From: Oscillospiraceae bacterium
GTDB lineage: Bacteria; Bacillota; Clostridia; Oscillospirales; Ruminococcaceae
Length of the DNA stretch: 64,000 nt
NCBI GenBank assembly: GCA_019423755.1
Contig: JAHZAU010000009.1
Span: 1 to 64,000 of the forward strand
Direction: 5' to 3'
The position numbers were made by a program, and so were the translations under genes. The notes below the pieces were generated by a model. That model saw only the letters and a list, made by a program, of their open reading frames with translations, was not told the origin of the DNA and ran no database searches. Positions 45,377 through 53,639 of the stretch are shown here, in pieces. The first letter of the stretch is position 1. Each line of letters begins with the position of its first letter.

Positions 45377-46379
45377 GTTCCATCAACTCCTCTACGCGCA
45401 AGGCGATCTCCTCCTCCGGCAGCGGGGTGGCCAGCTGCTCCAGGGATTCCTGGACCGTGGGACGGCTGAGGAAGGCATTAATATAACGGTATGCTTTTTT
45501 CACCGGCAAAAATCCGCTGCCCATGGAGAAAAATCCGTGCAGGGCGTCCCGGATACGGTGGATCTCCACAAAGTTGCCCGCTTCCAGCAGGCGGCGGCCG
45601 TAGGCCTCGCCTTCGTCCCGCAGCGGGTCAAACTGGGCGGTGATGATCAAGGTCTCGGGCTGATGAGAAAGGTCCTCGGCCAGGATAGGGGCAAAGTAGG
45701 GGTTCTGCCGGTCCTCGAGGGAGGATTGGTACAGGTCCAGATATTCCCGCAGCCGCTGGGAGGTCAGCAGGTAGTCGGTGCCGTTTTCCCGCACCGAGGC
45801 AAAGGGTGAAGCGTCAGAGTAGTCGTTGTTGGTAGCGGGATAGAGCAAAATCTGCCGCCGGACGCAAAATTCCCCTCGGTCCCGGGCGAGCAGGGAGACC
45901 GCCGCCGCCAGGTTGCCCCCGGCGCTGTCCCCCATGATGGTGATGTCGTCGGTGCAGATGTCCAGCTGCTGGCAGCACTGGTACAGCTCCCGGGCCACCT
46001 GGTAGCAGTCCTCCAGCCCGGCGGGGAAACGGTGCTCCGGGGCCAGCCGGTAGTCCACCGAGAAGACCACGTGTCCGGTGCGCTGGGCCAGTACCGTGCA
46101 GACCTTGTCGTAGCTGTTGACGCTGCCGGTGACCCAGCCGCCGCCGTGGATGTACAGCAGCACCGGGAAGGTTCCCGAGCGGCGCGGGGCAAACACCCGC
46201 ACCGGGATGCGGTGGTCCCCGGCGTCTACCGCGTGGTCCCAGATGCGGTAAAAGGGCCGCAGCACGTGGGGATGGGCGGCGTCTACCACCCGGCGGTGGG
46301 TCTTGTAGTTGTTTTTCAGGTCGAGATCCGGGGCGGAAAGCGCTTTGAGCGCCGCCCGCATCAAAGGATTGATGGCCAT
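45363..46379 (-). CDS. Alpha/beta hydrolase of the hormone-sensitive lipase family
   Basis: A 338-residue esterase. The oxyanion-hole motif is HGGGWVTG (78-85) and the nucleophile elbow is GDSAGGN (150-156) with Ser152; Asp in FDPLRDEG and His in DALHGFF complete the triad. It hydrolyses short acyl esters in the cytoplasm, with no signal peptide seen. It lies between the MATE gene and the acetyltransferase, which might mean that the two enzymes attach and remove an acyl group on the same compound; this is inference. Confidence 0.85.
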   Translation of the reverse strand: MAINPLMRAALKALSAPDLDLKNNYKTHRRVVDAAHPHVLRPFYRIWDHAVDAGDHRIPVRVFAPRRSGTFPVLLYIHGGGWVTGSVNSYDKVCTVLAQRTGHVVFSVDYRLAPEHRFPAGLEDCYQVARELYQCCQQLDICTDDITIMGDSAGGNLAAAVSLLARDRGEFCVRRQILLYPATNNDYSDASPFASVRENGTDYLLTSQRLREYLDLYQSSLEDRQNPYFAPILAEDLSHQPETLIITAQFDPLRDEGEAYGRRLLEAGNFVEIHRIRDALHGFFSMGSGFLPVKKAYRYINAFLSRPTVQESLEQLATPLPEEEIALRVEELMEHEQL

Positions 46380-46416
46380 AATAACGTCCTTTCTTTTGAA
46401 AACGAAGGAAACCCGC

Positions 46417-47760
46417 TTATTCCCGATAGAGGCGGACCATCCGTCCTACCAGCAGCACCGCTCCCGCAAAGGTGAGCAGCTCGCTGGCCGGTACGGTGAG
46501 CCAAACGCCGTTGATGCCCAAAAGCCCGCTGAGCAGGTACAAAAACGGCACCAGGAAGAGAAATCCGCGGCAGAAGGAAAGCACCGACGCTGCCCGGGCC
46601 TGCTCCACCGACTGCAGGAAGGTGGCGCTGACCATGTTGAAGCACATGAGCAGATAGGCGGCAAAGTAAAAGCGGATAGCCGGCACCGCGCAGGAGAGGA
46701 TGGCGTCGGAGGGGTTTGCGATAAACACCTGCACGATGATATGCGGGAACAGCTCCCCGATGGCCACCAGCGTCGCGCAGAGGGCAAAGACCACCCCGTA
46801 GCCGTAGCGCAAAAACTGCAGCACCCGGCGGTAGTATCCGGCCCCGGCGTTGAAGCTGATGAGCGGCTGGATGGTGTTGTTTACCCCGCCGAACACCGCC
46901 AGGAACACGTAGGCGGTGTTGGAGATGATGCTGTAGCTGGTGACGGCGTCTACCCCGCCCAGCTGCATGAGCCGCAGGTTAAACAGCAGGATGACCACCC
47001 CGGTAGAAAGCTCGGCGATGCAGTTGGGCAGGCCGCCCATTAAGATGCGCCGCAGGCCGCCGAGACTCACCCCGGCAAAATCCAGCCGGAGGGTGGCTTT
47101 TTTGGTGAAGAAATGGCGGGCCAGCAGCAGGGCGCTGGTGCCGGAGGAAAGGACGGTGGCCGAGATAGCGCCGGCCATGCCAAACCCCAGTGGGAAGATA
47201 AACAGATAGTCCAGCAGGATGTTCAGCAGACAGCCGGTGACGCTGGCAATCATAGCCCAGCGGGGGGCGTGGTCGTTGCGGACGAAAAAGCCCAGCATGT
47301 TGTTAAAGACGAACACCACCGCCGAGCCGTTGAGGATGGTCAGATACTGACCGGTAAGGGTGATGATGGAATCGTCGGCTCCGCAGGCGTAGGCGATGGG
47401 CTTCCAGAAGATGCAGCCCAAAGCGCCCAGGCTTAACGAGACCACGGCCGCCAGCAGGATGGCGGTGGTGAAAAGGCCGTTTGCCTCGTGGTCCTTCCCC
47501 TGCCCTTTGCTGTAGGAGATGGCGGTGGCGCCGCCTGCCCCCAGCATCTGGGCAAAAGCAGTCATCAAAGTATAGCACGGCAAAGCGATGTTTAAAGCGG
47601 CCAGGCCGTCGCTGCCGACGCCGCGGCCGATGAAGATGGTGTCGCACAGCACAAAAGCGGCGGTCATCACCGTGGAAAGCAGACTGTGCAGGAAATACCG
47701 GCGGAACAGGACGCCCGGTTCCGTCTGGATCAGGTCGAAGGATGGGGTATCTTGACTCAA
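46417..47760 (-). CDS. MATE family efflux transporter
   Basis: A 447-residue, 12-helix MATE protein of the DinF/NorM type. Family cues are the LLSTVMTAAFVLCDTIFIGR segment near the start, SYSKGQGKDHEANGL, and GLPNCIAEL before the middle. It uses Na+ or H+ gradients to export drugs or metabolites. The start is TTG 47760 with GAGAGGAA upstream. It heads the hydrolase-acetyltransferase-DUF6320 run, 37 bases before the hydrolase. A promoter and a terminator-bearing structured leader lie upstream. Confidence 0.88.
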   Translation of the reverse strand: MSQDTPSFDLIQTEPGVLFRRYFLHSLLSTVMTAAFVLCDTIFIGRGVGSDGLAALNIALPCYTLMTAFAQMLGAGGATAISYSKGQGKDHEANGLFTTAILLAAVVSLSLGALGCIFWKPIAYACGADDSIITLTGQYLTILNGSAVVFVFNNMLGFFVRNDHAPRWAMIASVTGCLLNILLDYLFIFPLGFGMAGAISATVLSSGTSALLLARHFFTKKATLRLDFAGVSLGGLRRILMGGLPNCIAELSTGVVILLFNLRLMQLGGVDAVTSYSIISNTAYVFLAVFGGVNNTIQPLISFNAGAGYYRRVLQFLRYGYGVVFALCATLVAIGELFPHIIVQVFIANPSDAILSCAVPAIRFYFAAYLLMCFNMVSATFLQSVEQARAASVLSFCRGFLFLVPFLYLLSGLLGINGVWLTVPASELLTFAGAVLLVGRMVRLYRE

Positions 47761-47843
47761 AAATAGGTTCCTCTCTCAAAAAAGTTCACTGGTAGATAGT
47801 ATACCACAATTTCCAGTGGGTGTCAGCCAGGAGAAAAAGACCA

Positions 47844-47879
47844 TAGAAAAACGCCCGCATCTCTGCGGGCGTTTTTCTA
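47844..47879. terminator. Perfect hairpin terminator in the MATE leader
   Basis: Arms TAGAAAAACGCCCGCA (47844) and its complement (47864-47879) are perfect over 16 bases with T-runs on both sides. It lies between the promoter at 48026 and the MATE start at 47760, so it should cut short transcripts unless antitermination occurs. Confidence 0.85.
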
Positions 47880-48019
47880 AAGTTAAGGTTTGTATGAGAG
47901 TTTGAAGATGGCGATTGGATTCTGCAGCACATAAGCCCTACGTTCCGCAGAAGTTTGGTTTGTTTCAGCCTGGGAAGGAGGCCCCAGTGCTGAGGTTGTT
48001 CAGTCATAAGTTATCTTAT
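47880..48019 (-). other. Structured leader of the MATE operon
   Basis: Transcription from the promoter at 48026-48055 would give a leader of about 140 bases. It contains hairpins at 47966-47992 (CAGC/GCTG plus CTGGG/CCCAG) and 47920-47952 (TTCTGC/GCAGAA), before the terminator. The whole 47761-48178 gap has no convincing gene. The architecture is that of an attenuator or riboswitch. Confidence 0.5.
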
Positions 48020-48025
48020 GTCTGT

Positions 48026-48055
48026 ATTATAATCCCACCTTCGCCAAAAGTCCAA
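48026..48055 (-). promoter_or_regulatory. Promoter upstream of the MATE operon
   Basis: On the minus strand TTGGAC (48055-48050) and TATAAT (48031-48026) are 18 bases apart; start about 260 bases before MATE. Confidence 0.75.
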
Positions 48056-48178
48056 TACGAGTTAATGATGCGTTTTTTTGCTTTGATAGATACCATCAAT
48101 AGACCGGGGAAAAACGGCTTAATCATGCGGTTTTTCGCTTACCAATCATCGGGATATCCCGCAAAAATACCGCAAAAG

Positions 48179-50617
48179 TTACTCGCCCAACAGCACCTGA
48201 CGGGCGATGTCCACCGACGCTTTGGCATCTTTGGCATAGAAATCCGCCCCCATAGCCCGGGCGTATTCCGGGGTGAGTACCGCGCCGCCCACCATGACCT
48301 GCACCCCGGGACATTCCCGGCGCAGCAGGGCGATGGTCTCCTCCATGCTTTTGAGGGTGGTGGTCATCAGCGCCGAAAGGCCCACCAGCCGCACGCCGTG
48401 TTCCTGCACCGCCTGCACCACCTGCCCAGGCGGCACGTCCCGCCCCAGGTCCAGGATGGGGAAACCGTAGTTTTCCAAAATCACCTTGACGATGTTCTTG
48501 CCGATGTCGTGGATGTCCCCCTTGACGGTGGCCAGCACGATGCCCCGCTGGGCAAGGGAGTGCGCCGCGGCGTCCTCCCCCGACGGGTGGGCGGCCAGCC
48601 AGTTTTTGATGGCGTCAAAGCCCGCCTGCGCGGCCTGCGCCGCCTGGATCATCTGGGGCAAAAACAGCGTCCCCGCCTCAAACTGCGCCCCCACCCGGTC
48701 CAGAGCGGGGATCAGTCGGGTTTGGATGATCTGTTCGGGGCTTTGCTTCTCCAACAGGGCGCACACCTGGCGGCGCACCGGCTCGCCCAGCCCGGCGGCT
48801 ACCGCTTCTTCCAGACTCATGCCGTTATCCGGCGCGGGCGCAGCGGGGGCGGGGGCGTTTTCCTGGGAAAACCGGGCGATGTAGCGGCCGCAGCCGGCGT
48901 CGGCGCCGGACAGCAGCTCATAAGCGGAGACAGCGTCCATCATGGAGGCGGTGTTGGGGTTGAGGATGGGCAGGTCCAGCCCGGCTTCCAGCGCCAGCAG
49001 CAGGAAGCTGTGGTTTAAAAGCTCCCGGTTGGGCAGCCCGAAGGAGATGTTGGAAACGCCCAGCACGCAGTGCAGCCCCAGCTCCTGGCGCACCATCCGC
49101 ACCGCCCGCAGGGTCTCCCCTGCCTCCTGCTGCTGCACCGAGGCGGTGAGGGTCAGGCAGTCGATGAACACGTCCTGCCGCGGGATGCCCAACGCCAGAG
49201 CGGCGTCCAGGATGCGGCGGGCGATGGCCAGACGGTCCTCTGCCCGAGAGGGGATGCCTTTTTCGTCCAGGCAAAGGCCCACCACGGCGGCGCCGTAGCG
49301 CTTCACCAGCGGCAGCACGGCCTTTAAGACCGCTTCCTCGCCGTTGACCGAGTTGACGATGGGCTTGCCGTTATAAACCCGCAGGGCGGCTTCCAATGCC
49401 TTGGGGTCGGAGGAATCCAGCTGCAGCGGCGCAGTCAGTACCCCCTGCAGCCGTTGGACCACCTGGGGCAGCACAGCGGGCTCGTCCACCCCCGGCGCGC
49501 CTACGTTCACGTCCAAAATGGCGGCCCCGGCCCCTACCTGGGCGATGCCCTGGCCCAGCAGGTAGTCCATGTCCCCTTCCAACAGCGCCTGCTTCATCCG
49601 CTTTTTGCCGGTGGGATTGAGCCGCTCGCCGATGACCCGCACCCCGTCGATGACCACCGTCTCCCCCGGGGAGCAGACCGCTGCCGGGCGGCAGGCGGGT
49701 TCCCGCTTTTGGGGCGGGCAGCGGCGGAGCATCGCGGCGGCGGCGCGCAGGTAGTCGGGATTGGTGCCGCAGCAGCCGCCGAACACCTGCACCCCCAGCC
49801 GGGCAAAGGGTTCCAGCAGCTGGCCGAATTCCTCCGGGCCGATGCCGTATTCCCCAGTGACCGGGTCCGGCAGGCCGGCGTTGGGCTTGAGGATCAGCGG
49901 CAGGTCGGTCCAACGGCGCAGCTCCTCCATAAAAGGCAGCAGCTCCCGAGGCCCGAGGGAACAGTTGAAGCCCAGGGCGTCCACCCCCAGGCCGTCCAGG
50001 GTCAGCGCCATGGCGGAGATGCCGCAGCCGGTAAAGGTCCGGCCGGAAGGCTCAAAGGTCATGGTCACCCAAAGGGGGACGGTCCGGCCCACTTCTTCCA
50101 TGGCTTCCCGGGCGCCCAGCACCCCGGCCTTGGCCTCGTACAGGTCGCTGAGGGTTTCCAGCACCACCAGGTCGGCCCCGGCTTCCAGCCCTAGCCGCAC
50201 CTGCTGGCGCACCAGTGCCACCGCTTCCTCAAAGGGCAGGCCGCCGGTGGGTTCCAGCAGTTCCCCGATGGGTCCCACGTCCAGCGCTACCCAGGCGTCC
50301 TCCCTGGCGCGGCGTCCGGCTTCGGTGATGGCCTCCCGGGCGTTCTGCACCGCCGCCGGGATGACCTCCTCGGGACAAAGGCCGCACAGGCTCAGCTTGT
50401 GGCGGTTGGCGCCGAAGGTGTTGGTGTAGATCACCTGGCTGCCGGCCTCCAAATAGGCCCGGTGCACCTGGCGCACCTGCTGGGGATGGGTCAGGTTCCA
50501 GCGCTCGGGGGACTCTCCCAGCCCCAGGCCCAGACTTTGCAGCATGGTGCCCATAGCGCCGTCCAGCAGCAGGGAGCCGCCGGCGGCGAGAGAAGACGGT
50601 TGGCAACTATTTTTCAC
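48179..50617 (-). CDS. metH: Cobalamin-dependent methionine synthase without activation domain
   Basis: An 812-residue protein. The N-terminal homocysteine-binding module has LLDGAMGTMLQ at the start and the zinc cysteines in VFGGCCGTNP, a pterin-binding module follows (VIGERLNPTGKKR), then the B12 cap and the B12 Rossmann domain with GDIHDIGKN (the cobalt-ligand motif DxHxxG). It methylates homocysteine using 5-methyl-THF. The SAM-dependent reactivation domain of E. coli MetH is missing; it is encoded separately in the gene just upstream. The GTG at 50617 has GAGGTG upstream and overlaps that gene by 11 bases. Confidence 0.94.
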   Translation of the reverse strand: MKNSCQPSSLAAGGSLLLDGAMGTMLQSLGLGLGESPERWNLTHPQQVRQVHRAYLEAGSQVIYTNTFGANRHKLSLCGLCPEEVIPAAVQNAREAITEAGRRAREDAWVALDVGPIGELLEPTGGLPFEEAVALVRQQVRLGLEAGADLVVLETLSDLYEAKAGVLGAREAMEEVGRTVPLWVTMTFEPSGRTFTGCGISAMALTLDGLGVDALGFNCSLGPRELLPFMEELRRWTDLPLILKPNAGLPDPVTGEYGIGPEEFGQLLEPFARLGVQVFGGCCGTNPDYLRAAAAMLRRCPPQKREPACRPAAVCSPGETVVIDGVRVIGERLNPTGKKRMKQALLEGDMDYLLGQGIAQVGAGAAILDVNVGAPGVDEPAVLPQVVQRLQGVLTAPLQLDSSDPKALEAALRVYNGKPIVNSVNGEEAVLKAVLPLVKRYGAAVVGLCLDEKGIPSRAEDRLAIARRILDAALALGIPRQDVFIDCLTLTASVQQQEAGETLRAVRMVRQELGLHCVLGVSNISFGLPNRELLNHSFLLLALEAGLDLPILNPNTASMMDAVSAYELLSGADAGCGRYIARFSQENAPAPAAPAPDNGMSLEEAVAAGLGEPVRRQVCALLEKQSPEQIIQTRLIPALDRVGAQFEAGTLFLPQMIQAAQAAQAGFDAIKNWLAAHPSGEDAAAHSLAQRGIVLATVKGDIHDIGKNIVKVILENYGFPILDLGRDVPPGQVVQAVQEHGVRLVGLSALMTTTLKSMEETIALLRRECPGVQVMVGGAVLTPEYARAMGADFYAKDAKASVDIARQVLLGE

Positions 50618-51263
50618 AGAAAACACCTCTTTTTCGGAATGGACAGGTTTGGCGGGCGGCGCAGCGGGCACAGCCTTGCTTCTGCACCGCGGCCGGGGTG
50701 TCGGACAGACCCAAAATGGCGGTCACCGACTTGGTAGGGGCAAGCAGCCCCCCGGGGGTCACGCTGAGACCCAGGCGGCGGGGGGCGTCCAGCAGGGCCA
50801 CGAACCGCCCCTGCAGCTCCAGGGGCAGGTCGCCGTACCCGCAGGAAAAGCGCCCGGTGAGCCAAAGGCCCCGCTGCCTTGCCTGCTGGGAAAGCTGCTC
50901 CTGGGCCCGGTCGCACACCTGCTCGATAGCGGCGCTGGCGCAGCCGTCCAGCAGCACTGCCCCGGCCATGTCCTGTACCTGCCACAGCCGCAGCAGGCGG
51001 TCGGCTTCGGCGCCCAAGGTGGCCCCCAGCAGCACGGCACGTTTACATCCGGCCAGGTGGCGGGGCAGGTCTTCCCCCACCAGAAGTTCCGGAATTTGTT
51101 CCAAATTATACTCCACCGCGTGCCAGCGGGGGCGACAGCCGGAAAGCAGGGCGGCTTCGGCTTTTTGCAGCTTCTGCTCCAAAGCGTCCGGCAGCGGGCC
51201 TTGGCCGCAGCCGGCATACCGCCGGGCTTCGGAAAGGTCGATGCGCTCCAACAGCATCTCCAT
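50607..51263 (-). CDS. Stand-alone methionine synthase activation-domain protein
   Basis: A 218-residue protein resembling the C-terminal reactivation domain of MetH. RFSCGYGDLPLELQGRFVAL and LTPGGLLAPTKSVTAILGLS are the expected SAM-binding-domain cues. It probably reductively remethylates inactive cob(II)alamin on the MetH encoded downstream, with which it overlaps by 11 bases. The C-terminus has a cysteine cluster (CARCAARQTCPF) that the fused E. coli domain lacks. It follows metF by 13 bases. Confidence 0.85.
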   Translation of the reverse strand: MEMLLERIDLSEARRYAGCGQGPLPDALEQKLQKAEAALLSGCRPRWHAVEYNLEQIPELLVGEDLPRHLAGCKRAVLLGATLGAEADRLLRLWQVQDMAGAVLLDGCASAAIEQVCDRAQEQLSQQARQRGLWLTGRFSCGYGDLPLELQGRFVALLDAPRRLGLSVTPGGLLAPTKSVTAILGLSDTPAAVQKQGCARCAARQTCPFRKRGVFCEK

Positions 51264-51276
51264 GGCGCTCCCTCCC

Positions 51277-52152
51277 CTAGCGGTTGGCGCAGCGGATGAG
51301 GGAAGCCACCGCCTGGCTGATGCGCCGGGCCACCAGGGGGTTGTTCATGGTGTACAGGTGGATGCCCTGGACGCCGTTTGCCAGCAGGTCCACGATCTGC
51401 TCCACGGCGTAGGCGATGCCGGCGTCCCGCATGGCGTCCGGGTCGTCGCCGTATTTGTGCATCATCCGCACGAACTTTTTGGGCAGGCTGGCCCCGCACA
51501 GCGAGACCATCCGCTCGATCTGCCGCCGGTTGACCACCGGCATGATGCCCGCCTCCACCGGCACGGTGATGCCCGCCTGGCGGATGCGGTACAGGAAGCT
51601 GTAAAAATCATTGTTGTCAAAAAACAGCTGGGAGATCAGGTGGGTGGCTCCGGCGTCCACCTTTTCCTTGAGATGGAGGATGTCCTGCTCCAAGGTGGGG
51701 GCCTCCGGGTGGCACTCGGGGTAACAGGCGGCGCAGATGTCAAACCCGCCGAAGGCCTGGATCTCCCGGATCAGGTCCGCCGCGTAACGGAAGTCCTCCG
51801 CCGCCGGACGGTCGGGGTTGCGGTCCCCTCGCAGGGCCAGCAGGTTTTCTACCCCGGCGTCCCGCAGCTCTCCCAGCACCTGGCCGATCTCCTCCCGGGT
51901 GGAGTTAAGGCAGGTCAGGTGGGCCACCGGCTCGATGCCGCACTGCTGGCGGATGGTCTGGGCGATCTGCAGGGTGGAGCGGTCGGAAGGGTTGCCCCCG
52001 GCGCCGTAGGTGACGCTGATGAAGTCCGGTTCCAGGTCGGAAAGGGCCTCCAAGGTCTGGTACACCGTCTGCACCGGGCTGGTCTTTTTGGGTGGGAACA
52101 CCTCAAAGGAATAGACCACCTTCTTTTGGGAAAATAACTGGGTAAGCTTCAT
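51277..52152 (-). CDS. metF: Methylenetetrahydrofolate reductase
   Basis: A 291-residue MetF of usual length. Typical segments are SFEVFPPKKT at the start, FISVTYGAGG with the flavin-binding loop, LLALRGDRNP and LISQLFFDNNDFY. It makes 5-methyl-THF, the methyl donor for the MetH just downstream. The ATG at 52152 has AAGGAGG 7 bases upstream. It is first in the metF-activation-metH operon; no SAM riboswitch is seen in the short 5' leader. Confidence 0.95.
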   Translation of the reverse strand: MKLTQLFSQKKVVYSFEVFPPKKTSPVQTVYQTLEALSDLEPDFISVTYGAGGNPSDRSTLQIAQTIRQQCGIEPVAHLTCLNSTREEIGQVLGELRDAGVENLLALRGDRNPDRPAAEDFRYAADLIREIQAFGGFDICAACYPECHPEAPTLEQDILHLKEKVDAGATHLISQLFFDNNDFYSFLYRIRQAGITVPVEAGIMPVVNRRQIERMVSLCGASLPKKFVRMMHKYGDDPDAMRDAGIAYAVEQIVDLLANGVQGIHLYTMNNPLVARRISQAVASLIRCANR

Positions 52153-52200
52153 GACAGATCCTCCTTGCCGCCGGCGCACCGGCTCGGTGTTAATTCTATC

Positions 52201-52229
52201 ATTATACGATGTCACTTTCGCATTGTAAA
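52201..52229 (-). promoter_or_regulatory. Promoter of the metF operon
   Basis: On the minus strand TTTACA (52229-52224) and TATAAT (52206-52201) are 17 bases apart; start about 40 bases before the metF ATG. Too short for a SAM riboswitch. Confidence 0.8.
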
Positions 52230-52247
52230 GCGAAACCGCCGGGGAAG

Positions 52248-52276
52248 TTGCGTTTTCCTGCCGGTTGGGATACAAT
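52248..52276 (+). promoter_or_regulatory. Promoter of the GNAT gene at 52326
   Basis: TTGCGT (52248-52253) and TACAAT (52271-52276) are 17 bases apart, divergent from the metF promoter. Confidence 0.6.
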
Positions 52277-52325
52277 AGAGGGCGAAGTCCTTATTTTCAT
52301 TTTCTTGCAGAAAGGAAGTTAAATC

Positions 52326-52769
52326 ATGCTGATCCGTGACATCCGCCTGCCGGACAAAGAGGCCTATCTTGCCATGTCCCAGGATTTTTACAGCGGCGAT
52401 GCCACCCAAAGCCCGGTTGGGGTACAGAACTTTTTGGACACCTTTGAGCAGGCCATGCAGGGCTCTCCGCTCATGCGCGCCCTGATTTTGGAGGAGGAGG
52501 GCCAGATCGTCGGCTACGGTCTGCTGGCCTTCTATTGGAGCAACGAGGCCGGCGGCCTGGTGGTGCAGATCGAGGAGCTTTATTTCCTGGAAAGCTGCCG
52601 CGGCAAGGGCTACGGCCACCAGTTCTTCTCCTGGGTCAAGGAGGCTTATCCCCAGGCCCGGCGCTTCCGCCTGGAAGTCTGCCAGCGTAACCCCCGCGCC
52701 AAAGCCCTGTACGAGCGTCTGGGCTACACCGAGCTGCCCTATATCCAGATGATCCAGGACCTTACCTAA
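52326..52769 (+). CDS. GNAT family N-acetyltransferase
   Basis: A 147-residue GNAT. Motif A is ESCRGKGYGHQFFSWVKEAY (R-G-K-G-Y-G pattern) and RNPRAKALYERLGY is the motif B region. It is the compact, amino-group acetyltransferase type with no further domains; the substrate is unknown. GAAAGGAAG lies before the ATG. It stands alone, ending at a bidirectional terminator, and is divergent from the metF operon. Confidence 0.85.
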   Translation: MLIRDIRLPDKEAYLAMSQDFYSGDATQSPVGVQNFLDTFEQAMQGSPLMRALILEEEGQIVGYGLLAFYWSNEAGGLVVQIEELYFLESCRGKGYGHQFFSWVKEAYPQARRFRLEVCQRNPRAKALYERLGYTELPYIQMIQDLT

Positions 52770-52786
52770 AAAAGCAAATAAAAACC

Positions 52787-52848
52787 GAAAAGACCCGCCC
52801 GCTGCCTGGGAAAACGCTTCCCAACGCAGCAGGCGGGTCTTCTTTTTT
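52787..52848. terminator. Bidirectional terminator after the GNAT gene
   Basis: Long stem with arms GAAAAGACCCGCC(CGCTGC) and (GCAGCA)GGCGGGTCTTC and T-run. It serves the convergent GNAT and DUF2752 genes. Confidence 0.85.
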
Positions 52849-52849
52849 G

Positions 52850-53227
52850 CTAAAACCAGGGCAGGTTGCGCTCGATGCCAAAGAGCACCAGGCAGAGGAT
52901 GAGAAAGGCGATGAGCCGGTTCTGCCCGCGGCTGGGCAGGCGGCGTCCGGTTTTGACGTAATCCGCCGCCAGCCAAACAGCAAGCCACAAAAACAGCGGG
53001 CTCAGCAGCACCAGGCAGGGGTTGGCGGCAAAGGCGCCGGCCCAGTCCCCGGCCAGAAGCGCCAGGCACAGATGACTGATGCCGCAGGCCGGGCAAAGCA
53101 GCCCGGTGGCCGAGCGAAAGAGACAGGGGATGTATTTCCCGGTAACACTCACCCACCCGGCATAAGCAAGCCCGGCGGACAGCAGCGCGCTCCCCCACCC
53201 CAGCAGGCGCAGGGCACGGCGCCGCAT
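52850..53227 (-). CDS. DUF2752 family membrane protein
   Basis: A 125-residue protein with three or four membrane helices. CLFRSATGLLCPACGISHL contains the cysteine motif (C-P-x-C-G) of DUF2752, and AFAANPCLVLL follows. No function is known for this family. Its ATG shares one base with the stop of the upstream DUF4234 gene (TAATG at 53225-53229), so the two are coupled. Confidence 0.8.
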   Translation of the reverse strand: MRRRALRLLGWGSALLSAGLAYAGWVSVTGKYIPCLFRSATGLLCPACGISHLCLALLAGDWAGAFAANPCLVLLSPLFLWLAVWLAADYVKTGRRLPSRGQNRLIAFLILCLVLFGIERNLPWF

Positions 53228-53577
53228 TAGTAGTACATGGTGGGGGTGTAGCGGTTGAGTTCACCCTGGATGATGGCCAGCGTGATGATCTGCAGGCCGA
53301 ACAGGTTGAGGATCAAAAACAGGATGGGGAAGCTGCCCATAGGCTGGCCGCGGGACATGCGGGCGTCCTCCAGGGCCTCGCCCATTTTGTAGCCCCAGTA
53401 GATGCCATACAGCCCGCAGGTGATCAGGTTAAACAGAAAGGCCATAATACCGCTGGTCAGGTAGCGGCCGGACACCGCCTTTACCTCGTCGGTGGTGACG
53501 ATGAACCAGTAGATGGCGTAGATACCGCAGGTGATGATGGAAAACAGCAGCGCAAGGCCGACACTTCTTTGTTTCAT
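53227..53577 (-). CDS. DUF4234 family membrane protein
   Basis: A 116-residue protein with three to four membrane segments. CGIYAIYWFIVTTDEV and the repeat NLITCGLYGIYWGYKMGE are diagnostic of DUF4234; the repeated 'CGIY-xIYW' suggests an internal duplication. It is the first gene of a DUF4234-DUF2752 pair that also occurs together in other Clostridia. Function unknown. Confidence 0.82.
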   Translation of the reverse strand: MKQRSVGLALLFSIITCGIYAIYWFIVTTDEVKAVSGRYLTSGIMAFLFNLITCGLYGIYWGYKMGEALEDARMSRGQPMGSFPILFLILNLFGLQIITLAIIQGELNRYTPTMYY

Positions 53578-53639
53578 AAACAGTCCTCCTCGTTGGGGTT
53601 AAAATAAGTTATCTTTTGTATAACAGCAGACGGGGCGGC

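Noticed and set aside
47786..48007. Possible leader peptide or small protein upstream of MATE
   Set aside because: The start at 48007 has no ribosome site, the frame runs straight through the terminator stem, and there is no family match. A short regulatory leader peptide is not fully excluded.
52153..52200. SAM or cobalamin riboswitch expected upstream of metF
   Set aside because: The leader from the promoter is only about 40 bases and lacks the kink-turn or B12-box sequences, so neither class fits.
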